DNA of 64,000 bases from VAZQ01 sp963725065 (GTDB lineage Bacteria; Pseudomonadota; Alphaproteobacteria; Rhizobiales; Xanthobacteraceae), in NCBI GenBank assembly GCA_963725065.1, contig CAVRXD010000043.1, forward strand, positions 52,736 through 116,735. Reading direction: 5' to 3'. Every line of letters begins with the position of its first letter. Positions within the stretch are counted from its first letter, which is position 1. This document shows positions 41,762 through 51,366 of this stretch, one piece after another. The notes beneath the pieces were generated by a model. That model made no database searches. It saw only the letters and a list, made by a program, of their open reading frames with translations, and had not been told where the DNA came from. The translations under genes and the position numbers were made by a program.

Positions 41762-44700
41762 ATGAATGCAGTCGTCGCCTTTGCCCTCAAACATCGCGTT
41801 CTGATGGTCGTGCTGTTCGTGATGATGCTCGCGGGCGGCATCATGGCGTTCCGCGAGCTCAACATCGAGGCCTATCCCGACCCTACGCCGCCGATGGTGG
41901 ACGTGATCACGCAAAGTCCCGGTCTCTCCGCCGAGGAGATCGAGCGCTACATCACCATCCCGATCGAAGCCCAGACCTCCGGCCTGCGCAGTCTCACCTC
42001 GATCCGCACCATTTCGCTTTACGGTCTGTCCGACGTGAAGCTGCAGTTCTCGTTCGACCTGACCTACGAGCAGGCGCTGCAACTGGTGCTCAATCGGCTG
42101 TCGCAGGTACCGCCGCTGCCGAACAACGCGCAGCCGCAGATTTCGCCGGTCAGTCCGATCGGTGAAATCTACCGATACCGGCTGGCCGGCCCCGCCGGCT
42201 ACAGCGTGCTCGATCTCAAGACACTGCAGGACTGGGTGCTGCAACGCCGCTTCCGCGCGGTGCCTGGAGTCGTCGACGTCATCGGATGGGGCGGCAAGAC
42301 CAAGACATTCGAGCTCGAGGTCGATTTCAACAAGCTCATTGCCTATGGGCTGACCCTTCCGCAACTGCTGCAGGCGCTGAACAACAGCAACATCAATGTC
42401 GGCGGCAACACCGTCAATATCGGCACGCAGTCGGCGGTGGTGCGGGGCGTCGGGCTTATTCGCTCGGTCGAGGACTTGCGCAACACGATGCTGACGCAGA
42501 GCAACGGCAATCCGGTGCTGGTCAGTGACGTGGCCACCGTCACGGTCGGGCAGAGGCCGCGCCTCGGCATCGCCGGCAACGATGCGGATGACGACATCGT
42601 CCAGGGCATCGTGCTGATGCGTCGCGGCGAGCAGAGCATGCCGACGATCAAGCGGGTCGAGCGCGAAGTCGAGCGCATCAACAATGCGAGCATCCTGCCG
42701 CCGGGCGTCCGCATCGAGCGGATCTATGACCGCAAGGATCTGATCGACATCACGACCAAGACCGTCCTGCACAACATGGCGTTCGGCATCGCGCTGATTT
42801 TCCTGCTGCAATGGATGTTCCTGGGCAACCTGCGCAGCGCGCTGATCGTCGCCGCGACCATACCTTTCGCATTGTTCTTCGCGGTCGGGATCCTCGTCCT
42901 GCGAGGAGAATCGGCCAATCTGCTCTCGGTGGGCGCGATCGACTTCGGGCTCATCGTCGACGCCACCGTCATCATGGTGGAAAGCATCTACCGCCGGCTC
43001 GGACAGGCGACGGCGCCGGTCGGCACGTCGGGAGCGGCTGCGGGCCTTACGACCGGCAAGCTCTCCGCGATCTACTACGCCGCGTCCGACGTCAACCGTT
43101 CGATCTTTTTTGCGGCCGGCATCATCATCGCGGGCTTCCTGCCGCTGTTCACGCTCAGCGGCGTCGAAGGCCACATCTTCGGCCCGATGGCGAAGACGTA
43201 TGCCTATGCCCTGGCCGGCGGCCTGCTCGCGACGTTCACCGTGACGCCGGCGATCAGCGCCATCCTGCTGCCGGACCACGTGCGCGAAACCGAAACCTGG
43301 GTCGTGCGGGTGCTGCACCGCCTGTACACGCCGGCACTGCACTTCGCCGTGGCCAACCGGGTGCTCGCGATCGCCGGCGTGGTCGTGCTCCTTGTTCTTG
43401 CCGGCGTCGCGGTGCGTTCGCTCGGGCTTGAATTCCTGCCCAAGCTCGAAGAGGGCAATCTGTGGGTCCGCGCCACCATGCCTTCGACGATCTCGCTCGA
43501 GGAAGGCAACGGTTACGTGAATCGCATGCGCGAGGTCATTCGCAGCTTCCCGGAAGTCGAGTCGGTGGTGTCGCAGCACGGGCGCCCGGATGACGGCACC
43601 GACGCCGCCGGCCTGTTCAACGCCGAGTTCTTCGCGCCGCTGAAGCCGGCCAGCCAATGGCGCAAGGAGCTCGGCGACAAGGACGACCTTACCGCCGAGA
43701 TCCTCAAGAAGCTGGAGGCCGATTTTCCCGGCGTCGAGTTCAACTTCTCGCAATATCTGCAGGACAACGTGGCCGAGGCGGTGTCGGGCGTCAAAGGCGA
43801 GAATTCCATCAAGCTGTTCGGCAACGATCTCCAGTCGCTCACCGACACCGCCAACAAGATCAAATCTGTGCTGGCGACGGTGCAGGGCGTCACCGATCTC
43901 GCGGTGTTCACGTCGCTCGGCCAACCGACGGTGCAGATCGACGTGGACCGCGCGCGGGCGGCGCGCTACGGCCTCGCGCCCGGCGACATCAACGCGACAC
44001 TCCACACCGCCATCGGGGGCGAATCGGCGGGCGACCTTTACGAGCCCGGCAGCGACCGGCATTTCCCCATCGTGGTGCGCCTCGCGCCCCAGTTCCGGCA
44101 GGATCCGGCAGCGATTCAGAACCTGCGCATCGGCGTGCAGGGCCCCAACGGCATCACCCAGATTCCCCTGAGCGACGTCGCCAACGTCAAGCTGGTGACC
44201 GGCGCCTCCTATATCTATCGCGAAGGGCAGGAGCGTTACCTGCCGATCAAGTTCAGCGTGCGCGATCGCGACCTCGGCAGCGCAATTCAGGAGGCGCAAC
44301 GCAAGGTCGCCGAGCAGGTGACCCTGCCGGCGGGCTCCCGGCTCGAATGGGTCGGCGAGTTCGGCAACCTGCAGGACGCGATCGCGCGGCTCAAGATCGT
44401 GGTCCCGCTCAGCCTCGCCCTGATCGCGCTGCTGCTCTGGGTCAACTTCGGCTCCGTACCCGACACGCTCCTGGCCATGAGCGTCATCCCGATGGCGGTG
44501 GTCGGCGGCATCTTCGCGCTGGTCCTGCTGGCCATTCCGTTCAGCGTCTCGGCCGCGATCGGGTTCATCGCGCTGTTCGGCATTTCGGTGATGGACGGCA
44601 TCATCATCCTCTCGCAGTTCAATGCGTTGATCGATGCCGGGGTCGATCGCACCGCGGCGATCCTGCGCACCGGCGAGCTTCAGATGCGCCCGGTGCTGAT

Positions 44701-44914
44701 GACCTGCGTGATCGCCGGCGTGGGCCTGCTGCCCGCGGCGCTGTCGTCCGGCATCGGCTCGCAGGTGCAGAAGCCGCTTGCGGTGGTCGTGGTGGGCGGC
44801 ATGATGCTGGCGCCGATCATCATCCTGATCACGCTGCCCGTCCTCATTCTGATGATCTCGCGCCGCACCCCGCGGGTCGCGGTCGAGGATGCGGTCCCGG
44901 CTCCGGCGCAATGA
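41762..44914 (+). CDS. RND efflux pump, heavy-metal (CusA/CzcA) subfamily
   Basis: A 1050-residue proton-driven exporter with the usual 12-helix layout and two large periplasmic loops. VITQSPGLSAEEIERYITIP is the HME-RND N-terminal signature. The proton-relay segment in TM4 reads VGAIDFGLIVDATVIMVES with Asp, Asp and Glu in the positions of CzcA. That, with the CusB-type adaptor, points to divalent or monovalent metal efflux, but the metal cannot be chosen from sequence. The outer-membrane partner is encoded convergently at 44938. Confidence 0.9.
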   Translation: MNAVVAFALKHRVLMVVLFVMMLAGGIMAFRELNIEAYPDPTPPMVDVITQSPGLSAEEIERYITIPIEAQTSGLRSLTSIRTISLYGLSDVKLQFSFDLTYEQALQLVLNRLSQVPPLPNNAQPQISPVSPIGEIYRYRLAGPAGYSVLDLKTLQDWVLQRRFRAVPGVVDVIGWGGKTKTFELEVDFNKLIAYGLTLPQLLQALNNSNINVGGNTVNIGTQSAVVRGVGLIRSVEDLRNTMLTQSNGNPVLVSDVATVTVGQRPRLGIAGNDADDDIVQGIVLMRRGEQSMPTIKRVEREVERINNASILPPGVRIERIYDRKDLIDITTKTVLHNMAFGIALIFLLQWMFLGNLRSALIVAATIPFALFFAVGILVLRGESANLLSVGAIDFGLIVDATVIMVESIYRRLGQATAPVGTSGAAAGLTTGKLSAIYYAASDVNRSIFFAAGIIIAGFLPLFTLSGVEGHIFGPMAKTYAYALAGGLLATFTVTPAISAILLPDHVRETETWVVRVLHRLYTPALHFAVANRVLAIAGVVVLLVLAGVAVRSLGLEFLPKLEEGNLWVRATMPSTISLEEGNGYVNRMREVIRSFPEVESVVSQHGRPDDGTDAAGLFNAEFFAPLKPASQWRKELGDKDDLTAEILKKLEADFPGVEFNFSQYLQDNVAEAVSGVKGENSIKLFGNDLQSLTDTANKIKSVLATVQGVTDLAVFTSLGQPTVQIDVDRARAARYGLAPGDINATLHTAIGGESAGDLYEPGSDRHFPIVVRLAPQFRQDPAAIQNLRIGVQGPNGITQIPLSDVANVKLVTGASYIYREGQERYLPIKFSVRDRDLGSAIQEAQRKVAEQVTLPAGSRLEWVGEFGNLQDAIARLKIVVPLSLALIALLLWVNFGSVPDTLLAMSVIPMAVVGGIFALVLLAIPFSVSAAIGFIALFGISVMDGIIILSQFNALIDAGVDRTAAILRTGELQMRPVLMTCVIAGVGLLPAALSSGIGSQVQKPLAVVVVGGMMLAPIIILITLPVLILMISRRTPRVAVEDAVPAPAQ

Positions 44915-44937
44915 GCGGCAGCGACTCGCGCTTGTGA

Positions 44938-46395
44938 CTATTGTCCCGACGGCGTTCGCAGGCCGCCCCAGGCGTCGCGCACCTGCTGGTAATGGACCTC
45001 GGGCGAGTAGTCCGGGGTGTTGAGGCCGAGCGTCTTCACGTCGAGCCGTCCGGTGGCGCTGAGCAGGGCATAGGCCGCGATCACCCGGTCCCGTTGCGCG
45101 CCGATGAGACGGGCGCGCGCCGCCATCAGGTCCTGCTGCGAGTTGAGCACGTCCAGCGTCGTGCGCTGGCCGCCCTGCGCCTCCTTCTGCACGCCGGAGA
45201 GCGCCACGTTGGCCGCGCGCACTTCGGATTCCGCGGCTGAGAGCGCGACCTTCGCTCCTTCGTGGCTCGCCCACGCGGCGATGACAGCGGTCTGGGTCTG
45301 GTTGCGGATGAGCTCCAGCACGATGCGCGCCTGCATCGCGAGCTCCTTGGACTGGCGGATCTGCGCGGCCGCGAATCCGCCGTCGTAGATCGGGACGTTG
45401 GCCTGACCGATGACCGAGGCGATATCGTTGCCCTTGGCGCTGAGCGTCGGGTCGTTCTCCCACTGGCGCTGCACGCTTCCCTGCACCGAAAGGTTGGGCC
45501 ACAGACTGCTTTCGGCGATCTTGGTGCCGAGCTGGGCGACGTCGGTGTCGTACATCGCGGCCATGATGGCGGGATGATCCTTCCGGCTGATCGCCACCGC
45601 CTCCTCGCGTGTGCGCGGCAGCAACCGGTCGACCGGCTCGGCGACCGCCAGCCGGCCGGGCGCCGCGCCGGTCACCTGCGCATAGACGGCCTGGCTGATC
45701 GCGAGGTTGACCTCGGCGGCATTGAGGTCGGCGAGCCCGCGGCTCTGCCGCGCCTCGGCCTGCGCCACGTCGGTCGGGGTCACGTCGCCGGCATCGAGAC
45801 GTTTGCGGGTGGTGCCGAGCGTCTCGCGCAGAAACGTCGAGTTGATGCGCTGGGCTTCCACCAGGGTCTGGTTGGCGAGCACGTTGGTATAGGCAGTGAC
45901 GGCGTCGAGCAGCACGCCCTGGCCGACATTGCGCAGGGCCTCGCGTCCCGAGCGCACATTGGCCTCGGACTGGCGCACGGTATTCGCGGTCTTGAAGCCG
46001 TTGAACAGCGTCTGCGAGACCGTCAGGCCGATGGTCCAGGTGCGCAGCGTTGCCGTCTGCACGGTGTTGTCGGGAAACAGCACCCGCACCTGCTGCAAGC
46101 CGCCGGTCAGCATGGCCATGATCTGCGGCCGGTAGGCCGCGACCGCCATCGGAACGGTCTCGTCGATTCCGCGTAGCCGCGCGCGCTCGGCATTGAGCAC
46201 CGGATTGCCCTGGTAGGTGCGCACCAGGACCTCGGGCAGGGTCTCCGCCCAGGTCGTCGTCGACGGCAATATGAGGAGCGCGGCGGCCATGGCAGCGGCA
46301 CAGCAGCCGGAGCGGAGAATACCGCGCCCCGCGGCCCGCCCTGCAAAGCCCCGCAGCCGACCATCCGTACTCAATACGCTGACCCCTACGCGCAT
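44938..46395 (-). CDS. TolC family outer-membrane efflux protein
   Basis: About 485 residues. The signal peptide ends TTTWAET, and the mature start is LPEVLVRTYQGNPVLNAERARLR. Two TolC repeats follow, each with a long coiled-coil pair: TVSQTLFNGFKTANTVRQSE in the first, ANVPIYDGGFAAAQIRQSKE in the second. ATG 46395 (MRVGVSVLSTDG) is chosen over an 80-codon upstream extension. It is convergent with the RND pump gene, 23 bp apart, and probably completes that tripartite system. Confidence 0.88.
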   Translation of the reverse strand: MRVGVSVLSTDGRLRGFAGRAAGRGILRSGCCAAAMAAALLILPSTTTWAETLPEVLVRTYQGNPVLNAERARLRGIDETVPMAVAAYRPQIMAMLTGGLQQVRVLFPDNTVQTATLRTWTIGLTVSQTLFNGFKTANTVRQSEANVRSGREALRNVGQGVLLDAVTAYTNVLANQTLVEAQRINSTFLRETLGTTRKRLDAGDVTPTDVAQAEARQSRGLADLNAAEVNLAISQAVYAQVTGAAPGRLAVAEPVDRLLPRTREEAVAISRKDHPAIMAAMYDTDVAQLGTKIAESSLWPNLSVQGSVQRQWENDPTLSAKGNDIASVIGQANVPIYDGGFAAAQIRQSKELAMQARIVLELIRNQTQTAVIAAWASHEGAKVALSAAESEVRAANVALSGVQKEAQGGQRTTLDVLNSQQDLMAARARLIGAQRDRVIAAYALLSATGRLDVKTLGLNTPDYSPEVHYQQVRDAWGGLRTPSGQ

Positions 46396-46627
46396 CGACA
46401 CGACCCGAACCGAGATATAAGTCAGCTTGAAGGCGCCCCAGGGGGGAACATTGCAGTTTCCACCGCCGGCCGCCAGTCGATTCCATGGCGGCTCCCGGAA
46501 GGCCATTAATCCCTTGAAATTGCCCTTGAAAACGATGCGTTCTGGTCCCCGTGGGCGGCCGCGCGGCGATTGACATCGGCCGTTCAGGCGCGTTTCTCTG
46601 CCGCCCAGAAGGAGACCGGAACCCGGC

Positions 46628-47059
46628 ATGGCCAATCTCGTCTATCGCAGGACATTCACGGTCGAATGGGGTCACTGCGACCCGGCCGGCATCGTGTTCA
46701 ACAGCCGTTTCTTCGAGTTTTTCGATTGGAACTCGTGGCTGCTGTTCGGGCAGGCGCTCGGCGTGCGGCCGGGCGACCTGGGGTCGACCTACGGCATCAT
46801 GGGCATTCCGCTGGTCGACGCGAAAGCCCGCTTTCTCAAGCCCGCGCATTTCAATGACGTGGCCGACATCGCCTCGGAAGTCACCGCGTTCCGGCGCTCG
46901 AGTTTCGACGTGACGCACCATATCTCGATCGGTGGGCAGCTTGCGGTCGAAGGCCATGAGACCCGGGTTTGGGCCGCCCAGGATCCGAACGATCCGATCA
47001 AATTGAAGGGGATACCGATCCCGGCCGCGGTGATCGAACGGTTTCAGGCCGGGGCCTAG
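46628..47059 (+). CDS. Acyl-CoA thioesterase, 4-hydroxybenzoyl-CoA thioesterase/YbgC type
   Basis: A 143-residue hot-dog-fold thioesterase. FTVEWGHCDPAGIVFNSRFF contains the active-site Asp18 of the 4HBT class, and FFDWNSWLLF follows on the long helix. It hydrolyses an acyl- or aryl-CoA to the free acid. It is 85 bp before the large flavoprotein gene on the same strand. A link to aromatic CoA intermediates is plausible but not shown. Confidence 0.85.
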   Translation: MANLVYRRTFTVEWGHCDPAGIVFNSRFFEFFDWNSWLLFGQALGVRPGDLGSTYGIMGIPLVDAKARFLKPAHFNDVADIASEVTAFRRSSFDVTHHISIGGQLAVEGHETRVWAAQDPNDPIKLKGIPIPAAVIERFQAGA

Positions 47060-47143
47060 TCGATCGTGCAGGAAATTCCCGATCGCGGGTCTGGCCGCCC
47101 GGTCCCATCGGCCACATGTCCAGGCGGCGAGGACGAACGATCG

Positions 47144-50100
47144 ATGACTGAAAGCCTGACCCTCGGGTTCGATCTGCGGTTCGCGGACCTTTATGGCCGC
47201 GACGGCCTGGTCCGCCTCGACGGCCAGTTCGTGGATTTTCTCAAGGCGCAAAGTCCGGAGCTGCACAACCGGCTGATGACGGCGCGCGCCGCGCCCGAAC
47301 AGCTGGAGGGCAAGCCGGAATCCGATCTCATCGTCGAGCTTGCGCCGGTGCTGGAAGAGTTCATCGCCGAGCTGTTCGGCATCGCGCACGAGGTGGGGTC
47401 GCTGCGATCCCGCCATGAGGCATTGGCGCCGCTCTATTCGGTCAAGCGGTTGTTCGTGCAGCGCCGCGCCGCCAAGAAATATGGTCCCGACCAGGCCGCC
47501 GCGTTCGACGGGCCGCACTGCGCGACGAGCTCGAGCCGCGCTCGGCGGCGAACTCACCGAGCTGCGCTTCGCCGAGCACGTCGATGCCTGGATGAAGGCC
47601 GAAGGCGGAGTACGCCGCTGCGCTGGACTTGGCCGCGCGCTACGCCGCCTGGGCGACGCACACGCCGCAGGGCCAGGCGCTGCACAAGGCCGGCATCCTG
47701 TTCAAGGTGCCGCACAAGGTCGACCCGCACCATCTCGTTCCGGTCGAGACCGAGGTGGTCGAGGGCGTGACCATGCTCAAGCTGCCGCGCGCGCATCGGC
47801 GTGCGCGCGATGGTTTCGCGCTGACCGATCCCGGCACCGATCTCACCGGCGCGCTCGATCACGCCAATTACTGCATCTGGTGCCACAACCAGGGCAAGGA
47901 TTCCTGCTCGAAGGGGCTCAGGGAGAAGAGCGGCGAGTTCAAGAAGAGCGCGTTCGGGGTGCCGCTCGCCGGCTGTCCGCTCGACGAGAAGATCTCGGAG
48001 ATGAACCTGGTCGAGGCCGGCGGCCACACCATCGGCGCGCTCGGCATCGTGGTGATCGACAACCCGATGTGCGCGGCCACCGGCCACCGCATCTGCAACG
48101 ATTGCATGAAGGCCTGCATCTACCAGAAGCAGGAGCCGGTCGACATTCCGCAGGTCGAGACCCGCGTGCTCAAGGACGTGCTGGCGCTGCCCTGGGGGTT
48201 CGAGATCTATGCGCTGCTGACGCGGTGGAATCCGCTCAACCTGCGCCGGCCGTTGCCGAAGCCGGCGACCGGCCGCAAGGTGCTGATCGTGGGCCTCGGC
48301 CCGGCCGGGTTCACGCTCGCGCATCACCTCATGAACGACGGCCACACCGTCATGGCGATCGACGGGCTCAAGATCGAGCCGCTCGATGCCGCGATCTCCG
48401 GTGTCGATGCCGGCGGCGCGCGCACGCCGTTCCGTCCGATCCGCGATGCCGCCGAGCTGCGCGAGCCGCTCGACAGCCGCGTCATGGCCGGGTTCGGCGG
48501 CGTCGCCGAATACGGCATCACCGTGCGCTGGGACAAGAATTTCCTCAAGCTCATCCGTCTGCTGCTGGAACGGCGCGGCGAGTTCGCGATGTTCGGCGGC
48601 GTGCGCTTCGGCGGCACGCTCACCATCGACAGCGCCTTCGCGCTCGGCTTCGACCACATCGCGCTGTGCGCCGGCGCCGGCCGCCCGACCATCGTGCCGA
48701 TGAAGAACGGGCTTGCCGCCGGCGTGCGCCAGGCCTCCGACTTCCTGATGGCGCTGCAGCTCACCGGCGCCGCCAAGACCGACAGCCTCGCCAACCTGCA
48801 GGTGCGCCTGCCGGTGGTGGTCATCGGCGGCGGGCTCACCGCGATCGACACCGCGACCGAGGCGCTCGCCTATTATCCGCTGCAGGTGGAGAAATTCCTC
48901 AGCCGCTACGAGACGCTGGTCGAGGAGCGCGGCGAAGCCGCCATCCGCGCCGGCTGGACCACGCAGGAAGCCGACACCGCGACCGAGTTCCTGGAGCACG
49001 CGCGCGCGATCCGCGCCGAGCGCGCGCAGGCCGCGCGCGAGGGCCGCAAGCCGCAGCTCGCGGATCTGCTGCGCCAGTGGGGCGGCGCCACCATCGTCTA
49101 TCGGCGGCGCATGATCAATTCTCCGAGCTACACCCTCAACCACGAAGAGGTGGCGAAGGCGCTGGAGGAGGGGATCGGTTTCTCCGAGCGCCTGACGCCG
49201 GAAGAGGTCCTGCTCGATGGTTTCGGCTCCGCGCGCGCGCTGCGGCTCTCCTCCCAGGCCGCGGCCGACACCGATCCGGGCGCGCCGCCGCTCGAGGTCG
49301 TGCTGCCCGCGCGCACGATCCTGGTCGCGGCCGGCACCCAGCCCAACACCGTGCTCGGGCGCGAGGAGCCGCAGCACGTCGCCATCGACGGCAAGTATTT
49401 CCAGGCCTTCGACGAGAACGGGCAGAAGGTCAGCCCCGAGCGCACCACCAAGCCGTCCGCCGCGCATGTGCTGATGAGCGTGCGGCCGGACGGCCGCTCC
49501 ATCAGCTTCTTCGGCGATCTGCATCCGTCCTTTGCCGGCAACGTGGTGAAGGCGATGGCGAGCGCCAAGCAGGGCTATCCCGTCGTCAGCCGGATGCTCG
49601 AGCGCCAGCCGCCATCCGCGGTCGCGCCCGCGGCGCTGATGACGCGCCTCGATGACGAACTGCGGCCGATCGTGCACGCGATCAACCGGCTCACGCCCAC
49701 CATCGTCGAGGTCGTGGTGCGCGCGCCGATGGCGGCGCGCGCCTTCGCGCCCGGGCAATTCTACCGGCTGCAGAACTACGAGACGCTCTCGCGCAGCGCC
49801 GACGGCACCCGGCTGGCGAAGGAAGGGCTCGCGCTCACCGGCGCCGCGGTCGACCGCGAGCACGGATTGCTGTCGACCATCGTGCTCGAAATGGGCGGCT
49901 CGTCCGACCTGTGCGCGCAGCTCGCGCCGGGCGAGCCGGTCGTCCTCATGGGGCCGACGGGCACGCCGACCGAGACGCCGTCGGGCGAAACCGTGCTGCT
50001 CATCGGCGGCGGGCTCGGCAACGCCGTGCTGTTCTCGATCGGACAGGCGCTGCGCGCCAACGGCAGCCGCGTGATCTATTTCGCCGGCTACAAGCGCGCG

Positions 50101-50646
50101 ATCGACCGCTACAAGGTCGAGGAGATCGAGCGCGCCGGCGACGTCATCGTGTGGTGCTGCGACGAGGCGCCGGGCTTCCGCCCCGACCGGCCGCAGGACA
50201 AGGCCTTCACCGGCAACATCGTCGCGGCGCTCGACGCCTATGGATCGGGTGCGCTCGGCGGGCCGGCCGCGATCCCGCTCGGCGAGGTCGACCGCGTGGT
50301 GGCGATCGGATCCGACGGCATGATGGCGGCGGTCAAGCGGGCGCGTGTCGGCATCCTGGCGCAGCATCTCAAGCCCGGGCATAAGGCGATCGCCTCCATC
50401 AACTCGCCGATGCAGTGCATGATGAAAGAGATCTGCGCCCAGTGCCTGCAGGTCCACCGCGACCCCGCCACCGGCGTGGAGAGCGTGGTGTTCTCCTGCT
50501 TCAACCAGGATCAGGATCTCGACCGCGTCGACTTCGACAATCTGCGCGCGCGCCTCGCCCAGAACGGCGTGCAGGAAAAGCTCACGCGGCTGTGGGTCGA
50601 CCGCTCGCTGCGGCAGCTCGGCCTGCGGCAGACCGCGGCGGAGTAG
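47144..50646 (+). pseudogene. Large Fe-S/FAD pyridine-nucleotide oxidoreductase, multiply frameshifted near its N-terminus
   Basis: Restored length is about 1165 residues. The N-terminal helical part (MTESLTLGFDLRFADLYG to AAAFDGP) breaks near 47515. A short piece, AALGGELTELRFAEHVDAWM, is in a second frame, and from about 47606 a third frame (YAAALDLAARYAAWATHT) runs intact to the stop. That part has Cys motifs (CIWCHNQGKDSCSKG, CNDCMKACIYQKQ) for Fe-S clusters, an FAD/NAD fold (VLIVGLGPAGFTLAHHLM), and a ferredoxin-reductase/PyrK-like C-terminus ending with more Cys (CMMKEICAQC). Three single-base shifts in about 100 bp of GC-rich sequence suggest a local assembly fault. Function is probably electron transfer or flavin-based reduction; the substrate is unknown. 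Confidence 0.75.
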
Positions 50647-50720
50647 CGCGCGCACGCCACGCGGCTGGTCTGCCGCGTTCACGTGAGCGAGAATATTCCC
50701 CTGCATTTCCAACGTCCTCC

Positions 50721-50823
50721 ATTGTTAATAACAATGAAAAACAATGCGCCTCCGGCGGCGAGGCCCATTCTGTGCGGCTTTTGGCGACACGCCGCCGCGA
50801 AATAACAATGAATAACAATGAAG
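50721..50823. repeat. Cluster of AACAATG repeats, including a perfect palindrome
   Basis: ATTGTTA-A-TAACAAT (50721-50735) is a perfect palindrome, directly followed by GAAAAACAATG. Sixty-six bp later the decamer AATAACAATG occurs twice in tandem (50801-50820). The AT-rich repeats stand out in GC-rich surroundings and could be a regulator-binding array, but no adjacent promoter or regulator gene was identified. Confidence 0.5.
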
Positions 50824-50990
50824 CCTCAGCCGACGCGGCTGCGGCCATGCGGGCGCGTTCTGCGCTCCGCGCGCGAAATCCTTCATCGAGGTGCAACAGT
50901 TTCGGGTGGGGATGCGTCGTCGAACTATCGCATGGCTTGTCGTCCTTTGCGCAACGCCGCGCAGATGCCGCGACGCTTTGCGCCGGGCAC

Positions 50991-51018
50991 AAAAAAGCCC
51001 GGAGCGATCCGCCCGGGC
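50991..51018 (-). terminator. Intrinsic terminator, minus strand
   Basis: Read on the minus strand: GCCCGG, a 10-nt loop region, CCGGGC, then TTTTTT. The stem and U-tract are those of a strong rho-independent terminator. It cannot serve the plus-strand genes on either side, so some minus-strand transcript must end here. Confidence 0.65.
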
Positions 51019-51041
51019 GCGACACGCACAGTTATGATGAT
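50991..51041 (-). ncRNA. Putative short RNA or orphan attenuator
   Basis: A transcript starting near 51041, from the promoter at 51048-51076, would meet an intrinsic terminator after about 50 nt. Its 5' part contains ATC-ATC-ATA-ACT-GTG on the sense strand; read in another frame it gives His-His-His codons. Runs of identical codons followed by a terminator recall an amino-acid attenuator leader. However, no minus-strand gene lies downstream and no proper start codon fits the Ile-rich frame. It is therefore called a short RNA or a relic leader, with low certainty. Confidence 0.35.
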
Positions 51042-51047
51042 GGTCTA

Positions 51048-51076
51048 AATACACAAGATTCGGTAACGCAAGTCAA
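51048..51076 (-). promoter_or_regulatory. Sigma-70-type promoter, minus strand
   Basis: TTGACT (51076-51071), a 17-bp spacer and TGTATT (51053-51048) on the minus strand. It points at the terminator 30 bp further on. The match and spacing are good for an alphaproteobacterial housekeeping promoter, but it is not tested. Confidence 0.45.
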
Positions 51077-51366
51077 TCCGTTTTCGGCGAGCAGCCACGC
51101 GCACACCGGAATCGATCATTGTCCGGGCGCCGTATCTGAGATGTGCCCGACCCGTGTTGTGCCGGGCTTCCGCCGCAGCGACATCGTGCCGCCTGAAGCG
51201 TTAAGCTCCCTGGCGCGTTAAGCTCCCTGGAGCAATTCCAGCCGCACGAACGCCGGCGCGGGTCGGTCATGACGACGGCGCGCTTTTCTCGGCGCCCGAC
51301 TATCGCTATAGCGACGGCAAGAACCAAGGGCGAATAAAGAACTGCGGCGCCGTGCAGGGAGGGTCG

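Larger units (their letters stand above)
50647..51366. other. Long intergenic region with repeats and a putative minus-strand short RNA
   Basis: This 720-bp gap has no convincing protein gene. From left to right it holds a group of AACAATG repeats (50721-50823), a minus-strand intrinsic terminator (50991-51018) and a minus-strand promoter-like pair (51048-51076). Near 51200 the motif GCGTTAAGCTCCCTGG occurs twice in tandem. The final 15 bp carry the strong GGGAGGG ribosome site of the MFS gene. Confidence 0.55.

Noticed and set aside
41729..47557. A 1942-codon open frame on the minus strand across the RND pump and TolC genes
   Set aside because: It is antisense to a complete RND pump with all signature motifs. 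Its low-complexity Arg/Asp/His-rich product is typical of the stop-poor antisense frame in high-GC DNA; only the TolC gene in another frame is real.
47554..50712. A 1052-codon minus-strand open frame opposite the large flavoprotein
   Set aside because: The opposite strand has clear Cys clusters and nucleotide-binding motifs, while this frame has no recognisable domain.
50997..51054. A His-rich leader peptide (GTG 51054, with His-His-His-Asn-Cys) as a histidine attenuator
   Set aside because: The predicted -10 element overlaps the start codon and no biosynthetic gene follows on the minus strand, so it is only recorded as part of the short-RNA finding.
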